A DNA stretch of 64,000 nt from Gordonia sediminis (GTDB taxonomy: Bacteria; Actinomycetota; Actinomycetes; Mycobacteriales; Mycobacteriaceae). Shown in pieces: positions 24,214 through 31,583 of this stretch (positions are counted from its first letter, which is position 1; the number at the start of each line of letters is the position of its first letter). A model generated the notes under the pieces. It saw only the letters and a list, made by a program, of their open reading frames with translations, ran no database searches and was not told where the DNA came from. The stretch is taken from NCBI GenBank assembly GCA_004193205.1, contig RZUM01000001.1, positions 564,424 to 628,423 of the forward strand, read 5' to 3'. Made by a program: the position numbers and the translations under genes.

Positions 24214-25647
24214 TCATGCGGCCCCCAGTCCGGTCACCGTGGACGCGACGGCGGTGGTCACCTCACCGTCGGGCCAGCGCAGCCGCACCCCGGGTTCGGT
24301 GGTGAGCCGCCCGCACGCGGCGCTGGTGGTGGGGGCGGGACCGGTCGGGATCGGTCGGCGGTCGGCCATCAGCATGGCGTAGCCGGGAAAACAGGTGAGC
24401 CAATGGCCCATCGCCGCGTCGGCCGGTCGCGGGATGGCGGTGACGTCGAGTTCCGCGCCGGTGCCCGACGCCTCGGCGAGCATGCCCAGGGTGCCGGCGA
24501 TGCCGGCCATACTCACGTCCTTGGCGGCGGCGGGCCGCAGCTCGGCCGGCAGTGCGGCCATCCGCGTGAGTTCGTCGGCCGATCGGCTGCTGGTGGAGTC
24601 CCATTGCCGGCCGTGGTAGCCGGGTCGCCATCCGCCGCCGAGGTCGGCGATCAGTGACACGGTGTCGCCGGCGCGCCCGGCCCCGGCGGCGATGGGTTTC
24701 TCGGTGCGGCCCAGTGCGGTGACCGACAGGGCAGACGGCACGCCCACCTGGGTGTGGCCGCCGAGGACCGGGGTCCGCCAGGCCCGCGCGGCCGCCGCGA
24801 TGCCGCGGACGATCCGGGTCAACTGTGAGCGGGTCGGGGCGCCCACCGCGTCGAGGAAACCGAGCGGCCGGGCGCCCATCGCGCTCAGGTCGTTCATGTT
24901 GACCAGGATCGAACACCAGCCGGCCCATTCGGGGTCGCGTTCCACCATCGACGGGATGATGGCGTCGCAGGCGGCGACGATGTCGGATTCGGGTACCGGC
25001 ACACCGTCGTCACCACGGAATCCGCGGGGGCCCAACCCACCTGGTTGTGCTCCCAGGGGTGCGAGAACCTCCGCCAGCAGCGCCTTGGTGGTATCCGCGG
25101 TCCGCTGGATCTGGTGGATCGGCCACGACATCCGACGGTGCGCACGGCCTCGGATGGTCGGGCCGGTACCGCGGTCCTGCCAGCCCAGGCCGAGGAACAT
25201 CGGTGCGTAGCGGTCCTGGACGGTGGCGTCAAAGCGCAGTACCGCGGCAGATTCGACGTGTGCGCAGGCGGCGCGCACCAGGGCGGCGCCGATGCCGGAG
25301 GCGTGCGCGACGTCGGCGACGACGAGTCGGCTCCCCGACCACCAACCGATGTCGTCGACACAGTTCGCGGCCACCCGAACGCCGCCGATCACCGTGCCGT
25401 CGGGGGCGGTGGCGACGAGGACGACGGTGCGCGGGTCGTCGTCGGCGTCGTCGTGGTCGGTGCCGTCGAACAGGTCCTGCCGGTCGACGAACTCGCGGTG
25501 CCGCAACGCGCGGTACGCGTTCAGCGCGGGTGCGTCGTCGGCGATCCGGATCAGGAACGGCGGCGCGACCGGGGTGCCCGCGAGGATCGACAGATCCCGG
25601 CGAGCGCGGCCCATCGCCGGTGGGGTGAGGGCGGTGCCGTCGAGCAT
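24214..25647 (-). CDS. GNAT acetyltransferase-AIR synthase-like fusion (MSMEG_0567/Sll0786-Sll0787 type)
   Basis: A 477-residue two-domain protein. The N-terminal GNAT domain (about 30-180) has GTVIGGVRVAANC and SGIGAALVRAACAHVES, the acetyl-CoA loop. The C-terminal AIR-synthase-related ATP-binding domain (about 220-470) has WCSILVNMNDLSAMGARPLGFLDAVG, VLGGHTQVGVP and DVSMAGIAGTLGMLAE. In cyanobacteria the two domains are separate proteins (Sll0786, Sll0787); mycobacterial types are fused, as here. Start ATG 25645-25647, one base after the radical SAM stop, with GGGAGGC upstream. Its reaction is unknown; the AIRS domain suggests ATP-dependent phosphorylation or amidine chemistry. Confidence 0.9.
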   Translation of the reverse strand: MLDGTALTPPAMGRARRDLSILAGTPVAPPFLIRIADDAPALNAYRALRHREFVDRQDLFDGTDHDDADDDPRTVVLVATAPDGTVIGGVRVAANCVDDIGWWSGSRLVVADVAHASGIGAALVRAACAHVESAAVLRFDATVQDRYAPMFLGLGWQDRGTGPTIRGRAHRRMSWPIHQIQRTADTTKALLAEVLAPLGAQPGGLGPRGFRGDDGVPVPESDIVAACDAIIPSMVERDPEWAGWCSILVNMNDLSAMGARPLGFLDAVGAPTRSQLTRIVRGIAAAARAWRTPVLGGHTQVGVPSALSVTALGRTEKPIAAGAGRAGDTVSLIADLGGGWRPGYHGRQWDSTSSRSADELTRMAALPAELRPAAAKDVSMAGIAGTLGMLAEASGTGAELDVTAIPRPADAAMGHWLTCFPGYAMLMADRRPIPTGPAPTTSAACGRLTTEPGVRLRWPDGEVTTAVASTVTGLGAA

Positions 25648-25648
25648 G

Positions 25649-26704
25649 TCAGCCTCCCACGTTCTGCAGGACCGAACATGCCCCGCAGGCGGCACAGCCG
25701 GCACGCTGGTCGGAACCGGCCATGCCGATCAGCCGCAGATGGGCGGCGACCTCGCGGCTGACCTTCTCCACGATCGCGGGTTCCGGTGCGGACGCGCGGT
25801 CGACGTCGACGGCCAGGGTGCCGGCGTGCGGCCGGAACGGCACGATGAACGGGTAGACGCCCATGTCGGCGAGTTCTTGTGCGCCACGGATCATCTCGTC
25901 GGGGTCCTCACCGAGACCGACGAGCAGGTAGGTGGACACCTGGTTGCGGCCGAAGACGCGGACCGCTTCTGCCCACGCGGCGCGGTACTCGTCGAGGGAG
26001 ACAGACGATTTGCCGGGCATCCAGCGGCGACGGACGTCGTCGTCGAGGGATTCGACGTGGATGCCGATGGCGTCCGCTCCGGCCTCGCGCAGCTCGGTGA
26101 TCGTGGCCAGGTCCGCGGGCGGTTCGCACTGCACCTGGATCGGCAGGTCGGGTACGGCGGCCTTCACGGCGCGTACGCAGCGTGCAAGATGTCGTGCCCC
26201 CCGGTCCTTTCCGGCCGACGTTCCGGTGGTCATGACCATCTGGGTGATGCCGTCGAGGTCGACGGCGGCGCGGGCGACGGCGGCGAGCTGCGCGGGGCGT
26301 TTGACGGCGACCGTGGAGCCCGAGCGCAACGACTCCTCGATGGAACAGAACCGGCAGCGCTGGTCCTCGTCGTAGCGGATACAGGTCTGCACGACGGTGG
26401 TGGCGAGGACGTTGGCGCCGTGCAGTTTTGCGATCTTCTCGAACGGGATGCCGTCGTCGGTGGTCAGGTCGTAGAAGCGGGGCCGGCCGATGGTGGCGAT
26501 GTCGAGGCCGGAGTCGACGCCGTCGTAGAGCACGCGGTCGCCGTCGAACACGAACGGGCTGTTCGGGTTCCGCGGGATCGCCGCGTTGAGGCCGTCGACG
26601 ATCAGGTGCCCGTCGTCGGTGGGGCCCGCTCCCCCGGTCCGGTTGACCGGGGGTGTGCCGCGGATGCCGAGGAGGGCCAGATCGACCCGGGTGGAAACCG
26701 TCAT
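25649..26704 (-). CDS. Radical SAM protein of the MSMEG_0568 family
   Basis: A 351-residue radical SAM protein. The cluster ligands are C108, C117 and C120 (TCIRYDEDQRCRFCSIEE), a Cx8Cx2C arrangement instead of the common Cx3Cx2C. A GTSAGKD segment follows, then the barrel with EPPADL and GIHVESLDD. The C-terminus has C337, C340 and C343 (CxxCxxC), perhaps ligands for a second iron-sulfur cluster. The overall pattern resembles BioB/LipA-like enzymes. It is a core member of the Nit1C cluster and precedes the GNAT-AIRS gene by one base. Substrate unknown. Confidence 0.9.
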   Translation of the reverse strand: MTVSTRVDLALLGIRGTPPVNRTGGAGPTDDGHLIVDGLNAAIPRNPNSPFVFDGDRVLYDGVDSGLDIATIGRPRFYDLTTDDGIPFEKIAKLHGANVLATTVVQTCIRYDEDQRCRFCSIEESLRSGSTVAVKRPAQLAAVARAAVDLDGITQMVMTTGTSAGKDRGARHLARCVRAVKAAVPDLPIQVQCEPPADLATITELREAGADAIGIHVESLDDDVRRRWMPGKSSVSLDEYRAAWAEAVRVFGRNQVSTYLLVGLGEDPDEMIRGAQELADMGVYPFIVPFRPHAGTLAVDVDRASAPEPAIVEKVSREVAAHLRLIGMAGSDQRAGCAACGACSVLQNVGG

Positions 26705-26723
26705 GTCGGTACTCCCTTCACGC

Positions 26724-28010
26724 TCACTGGGCGGCGGCGAGCCGCAGTCGCGACTCGCCGAGGGCGTCGACGACGGTGTCGGCGATGTGGCGGGCGTCGC
26801 GGTCGATGCCGAGGAATCGGCCCGATCCCCAGGTGTGCATCCAGGGCAGGCCGATGAAGCTCAGCCCCGGGACCTGGGTGACGCCGCGGGTCTGCATGGG
26901 ACGACCGCCGCCGTCGAAGGCGCTCGCCTCGATCCAGCGATAGTCGGGGCGGAAGCCGATCGCCCACACGATGCTGGTGATGCCCGCCTCGGCCAGGTCG
27001 AGATCTGTCGGATCAGAATCCGGTTGCCAGACAGGTTCATAGCGCGAGGACGGCGGGGCGTCGATCGCGTTGGCCTCGATGTGTCGGTCGATGTCGGCGC
27101 AGATCGAGTTGTAGACCGCGTCGGCCTTGTCCAGGGCCGCGGTGAGGCTCTCGGCGAACCGTAGCGTGGCGTCCTTCCCGTCGGTCAGCGTGCCGTAGAG
27201 GCGCATCCCTTCACGAGCGAACCGCCGCAGGTCGATGTCGCGTCCGCCGTCGCGGCCGGTGACGTAGTGGTTCGTCTTCTCCTGCGCGGCCTTGCCGCCC
27301 GGATACTGCTGCGCGGGCGTGTCGTAGAGACCCATCTCGGCCAGCCAGGTCATGCAGTCACGGCCCCGGTAGAACCGCGCGACGCGGGGTGCATTGCCGA
27401 TGGCGAGGTGTACCTGCCTGCCGGCGAGGTGCAGGTCTTCGGCGATCTGTGTGCCCGACTGTCCGGACCCGACGACGAGCACAGCTCCGTCGGGCAGCTG
27501 CTCGGGGTTGAAGTACTCCTCCGAATGGATTTGGGTGACAGCCGGATTCAACGATGCGGCGAATGTCGGGATCACCGGCAGCGGATAGCCGCCCGTCGCG
27601 ATGACGACCTGATCGCAGGTGATCAGCTCCTCACCGGCATCGGAGTTCAGGGTGAGTTCGAACCCGGTGTCGTTCGGCCGGCGCAATCGGGTGACGGTGG
27701 TGTGCTCGCGCACCGGGGGTGCAAAGGTGTCCAGCCACCCGTCAAGCCATTCCACGACCTCGTCGCGGGTCATGAATCCGTCGGGATCCGGACCGTCGTA
27801 GACGTATCCGGGTAGTCGGCAGTGCCAGTTCGGGGTGACCAGGGTGAAGTTGTCCCAACGTGAATCGGCCCAGGCGTGGGTCGGGGTCTTCGATTCGATG
27901 ACGACGTGCTCGATGCCGGCGCGGCCCAGATACCAGCTGACCGAGAGTCCGGCCTGTCCGGCACCGACGATGACGACCGGGACGTGCGGGGTATGAGCGG
28001 AGGCGCTCAT
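26724..28010 (-). CDS. MSMEG_0569-type flavin-dependent oxidoreductase
   Basis: A 428-residue FAD/NAD(P)-binding oxidoreductase with two Rossmann folds: VVIVGAGQAGLSVSWYLG (residues about 11-28) and VLVVGSGQSGTQIAEDL (about 178-194). An ATGG motif (VVIATGGYPLP) is at about 140 and WAIGFRPDYRWIE near 365. It starts at ATG 28008-28010, overlapping the stop of the MSMEG_0570-type gene by four bases. Family members occur only in this nitrogen-starvation cluster context and probably oxidise an N-containing intermediate; the substrate is not known. Confidence 0.9.
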   Translation of the reverse strand: MSASAHTPHVPVVIVGAGQAGLSVSWYLGRAGIEHVVIESKTPTHAWADSRWDNFTLVTPNWHCRLPGYVYDGPDPDGFMTRDEVVEWLDGWLDTFAPPVREHTTVTRLRRPNDTGFELTLNSDAGEELITCDQVVIATGGYPLPVIPTFAASLNPAVTQIHSEEYFNPEQLPDGAVLVVGSGQSGTQIAEDLHLAGRQVHLAIGNAPRVARFYRGRDCMTWLAEMGLYDTPAQQYPGGKAAQEKTNHYVTGRDGGRDIDLRRFAREGMRLYGTLTDGKDATLRFAESLTAALDKADAVYNSICADIDRHIEANAIDAPPSSRYEPVWQPDSDPTDLDLAEAGITSIVWAIGFRPDYRWIEASAFDGGGRPMQTRGVTQVPGLSFIGLPWMHTWGSGRFLGIDRDARHIADTVVDALGESRLRLAAAQ

Positions 28011-28321
28011 GATGTCTCCAGTGGGGATGCGGTGGGTAGGGGTGGGTGCATGGCGAGGACCTCGACGAGGGCGCCTGCGTCGTATCGCGTTGCGGTGGCG
28101 GTGATGTCGTCGGCGGTCGCGGCGGCTGACGTGCAGGCGAAACCAAACTTCGCGCGGACCCGTTCCGCGGCCTCGCCGAGGGCGGTGGTGGCGCGGGCGC
28201 GGAAGTCGTCGACGGTGTACCGCCCGCCGACATCGAGGTGATCGTGCATGACCAGGCTCGGCGAATAGCACTCCTGCACAGCGCCGTCGGGCCACCGGAC
28301 GGTGAAGGTCATCTCAGGCAT
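28007..28321 (-). CDS. MSMEG_0570-type nitrogen-starvation response protein
   Basis: A 104-residue cluster-specific protein. It opens MTFTVRWPDGAVQECYSPS, and its middle holds YTVDDFRARATTALGEAAERVRAKFGFACT. No catalytic motif is seen. Proteins of this family are annotated only from co-occurrence with the nitrilase cluster and from nitrogen-starvation expression. The gene overlaps the upstream nitrilase by eight bases and the downstream flavoprotein by four, so all three are translationally coupled. Confidence 0.85.
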   Translation of the reverse strand: MPEMTFTVRWPDGAVQECYSPSLVMHDHLDVGGRYTVDDFRARATTALGEAAERVRAKFGFACTSAAATADDITATATRYDAGALVEVLAMHPPLPTASPLETS

Positions 28322-29213
28322 GGGCGAGATCCCGCCATCGTCCGCTTCCGGTGGCGTCGAGCTCGGTAAGCGCTAGGTAGGCGTCGGGGCGGCGGTCGCG
28401 CAGGTGGAACATGCCTCCGCGCATCGCGGTGAAGGTGGCGGGGATGTCGATGTCGGCGACGGCCATCCCGGACTCGAGCAGCGTGGTGGCCAGCACGTTG
28501 CCGCCCGGGTCGACGATCTTGGCGTTGCCGACGTAGCGTAGCGAGCCGAAGGTGCCGGATTGGTTGGACGCCACCCAGAAGACTTGGTTGTCGAGGGCGC
28601 GGGCGGTGTCGAACAGGTTGAACCGGTAGGTCCAGCGATCCTCCTGCAGGTTCTCGGCAGTGGCGGTGCGCGCGGCCGGCCACGCCGAGAGACTGGCGAT
28701 GATCTCGGCGCCGTCGAGCGCCATCACCCGCGCGGCCTCGGGAAAGGCTTTGTCATAACAGATCTGGAGTCCGACGCGACCGACGGGGGTGTCGTAGACA
28801 CCATACTCGGTGCCCGAGGAGTACGACATGTTCTCCCCGAGCGGCTGGTGCACCTTGCGGTAGTTGCCGTAGATCTGCGTGCCGTCGAGGACCGCGGCCG
28901 CGTTGTAGCGGGTCTCGCCGTCGTCGGCGAGTTCGCAGAAGCCGATCGCGATGAGCATGTCACCGACGATCGACTGCACGCGTTGGATTTCCGGGCCGTC
29001 GAGCCGGATGGCAGGTGGTAGCGAACGGGTGGTGTTCTTCACCGTGTCGCCATGGTTGCCCAGCGACGACAGGTAACCGCCGATGGCCGCCTCGGGGAAG
29101 ACGAGGAGCTCGACGCCGTCCTCGCGCGCGCGGTTCACGTACTCGGCGATGGTCGCGTAGTTCTGTTCGAGGTCGCGGGTGAAGTTGGCCGCGACCGCGG
29201 CGATTCTGGTCAT
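28314..29213 (-). CDS. nitC: Active nitrilase of the Nit1C cluster (Nit6803-type)
   Basis: A 299-residue nitrilase with an intact Glu-Lys-Cys triad: E41 (LLVFPEAAIGGY), K120 (NYRKVHQP) and C152 (LQICYDKAFPE). Length and motifs match the nitrilases of the conserved nitrogen-starvation cluster (Nit6803/MSMEG type). In Pseudomonas fluorescens NCIMB 11764 and other hosts this cluster has been linked to growth on cyanide as nitrogen source. It starts at ATG 29211-29213; longer upstream extensions overlap the MSMEG_0572-type gene and are rejected. It is second in the operon after that gene. The symbol nitC follows the Nit1C naming from memory. The physiological substrate in this organism is an inference. 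Confidence 0.9.
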   Translation of the reverse strand: MTRIAAVAANFTRDLEQNYATIAEYVNRAREDGVELLVFPEAAIGGYLSSLGNHGDTVKNTTRSLPPAIRLDGPEIQRVQSIVGDMLIAIGFCELADDGETRYNAAAVLDGTQIYGNYRKVHQPLGENMSYSSGTEYGVYDTPVGRVGLQICYDKAFPEAARVMALDGAEIIASLSAWPAARTATAENLQEDRWTYRFNLFDTARALDNQVFWVASNQSGTFGSLRYVGNAKIVDPGGNVLATTLLESGMAVADIDIPATFTAMRGGMFHLRDRRPDAYLALTELDATGSGRWRDLAHA

Positions 29214-29251
29214 GGTGTGCCTCGCTGTGGTATCGATTGTGCTGCAGCGGG

Positions 29252-29776
29252 TCAGACCATGTAGGTCGAGTTGATGATCGCGCCCTTGCGGGCGTAGTGG
29301 ATGATCGCGTCCTGCACGTCGAGCGGGTGGGCCGGGATCACGCCCTCGATGAGGTCCTCCTCGCGGCCGCCGTGCAGGGCGAGCCCGAAGCGGCAGCAGA
29401 AAACGGTGCCGCCCTCGGAGATGAAGGTCTCCAGCGAGTCGTTGATGTTCTGTTCGCCGGGGAAACCGGAGTCGCCCGTCTTCGGAAAGCCGCGGGTGGC
29501 AAGGCAGTTGATGGCGCCGGGACCGTAGAAGTAGATGGCGGATTCGAACCCCTTGCGCAGCGCGCGGGTGGCCTGCAGGACCGCGACGAAGGAGACCGAC
29601 GATTCGTGGGCGATGCCGTGTACCAGGGTGAAATAGGTTTCGCCGTCTTCGGCCTGGTAGTCGGGGAAGATCTTGGTGCCGCCGTAGATGTTGGAGCCCT
29701 TGGGAAGTGACGGGTGCGGGATCTCGGCGAGGGACTTGGCGATGTTCTCGGTGATGGCGTCGTCGAATGAGGGCAC
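29252..29776 (-). CDS. MSMEG_0572/Sll0783-type nitrogen-starvation response protein
   Basis: A 174-residue protein with the MSMEG_0572/Sll0783 features. Near the start is IPHPSLPKGSNIYGGTKIFPDYQ, then AINCLATRGFPKTGDSGFPGEQN and FCCRFGLALHGGREEDLIEG. Sll0783 is needed for nitrogen-starvation polyhydroxybutyrate accumulation in Synechocystis; its biochemical role is not known. It is the first gene of the operon and lies 38 bases upstream of the nitrilase. The conserved Cys-Cys pair (FCCRFG) may bind a metal. Confidence 0.88.
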   Translation of the reverse strand: MPSFDDAITENIAKSLAEIPHPSLPKGSNIYGGTKIFPDYQAEDGETYFTLVHGIAHESSVSFVAVLQATRALRKGFESAIYFYGPGAINCLATRGFPKTGDSGFPGEQNINDSLETFISEGGTVFCCRFGLALHGGREEDLIEGVIPAHPLDVQDAIIHYARKGAIINSTYMV

Positions 29777-29924
29777 GGAGGTCTCCTGGAATGTCTGCGA
29801 CGGGCATGGGCCCGCCGGAACAGGTGCTGGGGGTGAGGCGACATTGCCTCGAACGATAGGGTCGATCCGGTGGATCGAGGTGAGTAGCCCTGCTCGGCTA
29901 CGACATTCAGTTCACGCCCGGCGT

Positions 29925-29940
29925 ATTACGTGGTGGTTAC
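29925..29940. promoter_or_regulatory. GlnR-box-like half site upstream of the Nit cluster
   Basis: On the minus strand GTAAC-N6-GTAAT (29940 to 29925) matches the GTnAC-N6-spaced layout of actinobacterial GlnR boxes, which activate nitrogen-scavenging genes. It lies about 150 bases before the first cluster gene (29776). The second half is an imperfect match. The gap 29777-30238 otherwise contains only the repeat below and an AT-richer stretch near 29930-29980; I see no gene in it. Confidence 0.35.
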
Positions 29941-30051
29941 GCGCGGAATAATTGAGCGCCTGATCTCTGTAACATGAACCGATCTGGCGACGGCGTCGCG
30001 CAAACGCCACCTGTTTGGTGAACGCGCACCTCGCGACCTGCGCGCGGGCCA

Positions 30052-30123
30052 AGCCGACGAACGGTCACCTGACCGTCTGGCTACGCTAGTTGGATCACAT
30101 CCAGCGTCGCGAGCCGACGAACG
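30052..30123. repeat. Palindrome plus 60-bp-spaced direct repeats upstream of the LLM gene
   Basis: AGCCGACGAACG occurs at 30052-30063 and again at 30112-30123, exactly 60 bases apart. Between them, sharing the first repeat's last bases, ACGGTCACCTGACCGT (30061-30076) is a perfect 7-2-7 palindrome. They precede the LLM oxidoreductase start by 115-190 bases and look like regulator-binding sites. Confidence 0.5.
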
Positions 30124-30238
30124 TCCGACCGCAATTCACGGCTGTCGCTCAATCCTTTTGCACCCCTATCGGCCTGCGCGAACAGTCGTATTGCGGCAGG
30201 CGCGGTGCGACAATGAGACTCTCGACTGCGGAGGCGTG

Positions 30239-31384
30239 ATGGGAACTGTCAGATACGGATACGAGGCCTTTCCGGTGTACACGCGTTATCACGCATCGAT
30301 ACTGCTCCACGCCGCACGCCACAACGCGCTGGCCGCAGGTGCGGACTCGCTCTGGATACCCGACCACTTGAACGGATTTTTCCCGCCATCCCTCGCAACA
30401 CCCGACCGTGCAGGATTGGTTCGCCTCGCCCCTGATCCCGATGCGTTCTTCGAACCGTGGACATCAATGGGAGCCCTCGCCGCCCGCAACAGGTTCCGCA
30501 GGATTCCGCTGGGGATCGGGGTGACCGACGCGGGTCGTCGTAACCCGGCGGTGACCGCCCAGGCCGCCGCGACCGTGCACCATCTCAATCGCGGAGGCGC
30601 CATCCTCGGCATCGGCACCGGCGAACGAGAAGGGAACGAACCATACGGCGTGGACTGGTCAAAACCGGTCGGCCGCTTCGAAGAAGCGATTGCCACCATC
30701 CGCGCACTCTGGGATTCCGGTGGTGAACCCATCAGTCGAGATTCCGCATTCTTTCCGCTCCACAACGCGAAGTTCGCCATTCCGCCCAAGAAGGGTCGGT
30801 GGCCGCAGATCTGGATCGCCGCTCACGGCCCACGGATGCTGCGGATCACCGGCCGCTACGCCGACGCGTGGTACCCCGCCTCCCCGCAGACACCACAACA
30901 ATACGCAGGACGCCTCGAGATAGTCAGGACGGCCGCGTCGAACGCCGGCCGCAATCCTGACGCGATTACCCCGGCGATCTGGCTTCCGGTGCTCACCGGA
31001 CGCAGCCGCGACGAGGTCGAGGAAGTCCTCGACTCCGACCTCGCCCGCTGGTGGGCCGTGCTCGCATCTGACTCCGAGTGGCAACGACATGGCGTGACAC
31101 ACCCGCTCGGCGAAGGATTCGGCGGTGGCCAGGACATCGTCCCCCAGTCGCTGGATGAAGAGACCGTCGAGCGATGCATCAAGCTGGCGCCGCCCGCGTT
31201 GATCCGAGAATCGTTGTTGTACGGCACCCCAGCCGAATTGGTCGACCAGGTTTCCGAATGGCGGGACCACGGCGTCCGTTACGTCGTCGTGCAGAGCGCT
31301 AACGCATTGCGCCCAAGTCTGATCCGGGGACTCATGGCAGAGCCGTCACTCATCCGTTTCATGCGGGGGTTGCGGCGTCTGTGA
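30239..31384 (+). CDS. LLM-class (F420/FMN) oxidoreductase
   Basis: A 381-residue luciferase-like TIM-barrel oxidoreductase. The typical run is AAGADSLWIPDHLNG near the start, then RIPLGIGVTDAGRRNPAVTAQAAATVHHLNRGGAILGIGTGEREGNEPYG, and PQIWIAAHGPRMLRITGRYADAWYP. The motif ILGIGTGE is typical of F420-dependent LLM enzymes, and this order of bacteria makes F420; cofactor choice is inferred. The start ATG at 30239 follows GGAGGCGTG. It has its own promoter region and converges on the small membrane-peptide gene. It is not in an operon, and its substrate is unknown. Confidence 0.88.
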   Translation: MGTVRYGYEAFPVYTRYHASILLHAARHNALAAGADSLWIPDHLNGFFPPSLATPDRAGLVRLAPDPDAFFEPWTSMGALAARNRFRRIPLGIGVTDAGRRNPAVTAQAAATVHHLNRGGAILGIGTGEREGNEPYGVDWSKPVGRFEEAIATIRALWDSGGEPISRDSAFFPLHNAKFAIPPKKGRWPQIWIAAHGPRMLRITGRYADAWYPASPQTPQQYAGRLEIVRTAASNAGRNPDAITPAIWLPVLTGRSRDEVEEVLDSDLARWWAVLASDSEWQRHGVTHPLGEGFGGGQDIVPQSLDEETVERCIKLAPPALIRESLLYGTPAELVDQVSEWRDHGVRYVVVQSANALRPSLIRGLMAEPSLIRFMRGLRRL

Positions 31385-31439
31385 ACTCATTGAGGAGGTC
31401 GCACGACCACGTCGCGCCGAATCGGTGCCGTCGACCGAT

Positions 31440-31535
31440 CTAGCAGGTGTGGAAGACGTCATCAGCGACGAACCACACAATCATGGCCAGCAAGAGCCCG
31501 ACCGCGATGACACCATTGGCCGCCACCTGAATCAC
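31440..31535 (-). CDS. Putative 31-residue single-pass membrane peptide
   Basis: A short frame from GTG (31533-31535) to TAG (31440). The centre is a hydrophobic helix, ANGVIAVGLLLAMIVWFVAD, followed by a short DDVFHTC tail. AGAGAGGAT precedes the GTG but very closely; a GTG three codons later would be better spaced. It lies 48 bases downstream of the FGGY kinase stop on the same strand, so it may be the last gene of that operon. Only composition and ribosome site support it. Confidence 0.4.
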   Translation of the reverse strand: MIQVAANGVIAVGLLLAMIVWFVADDVFHTC

Positions 31536-31583
31536 ATCCTCTCTAAGATCGGTTGGTTCGAACCTGAGCGCAGGGTCTTAATT

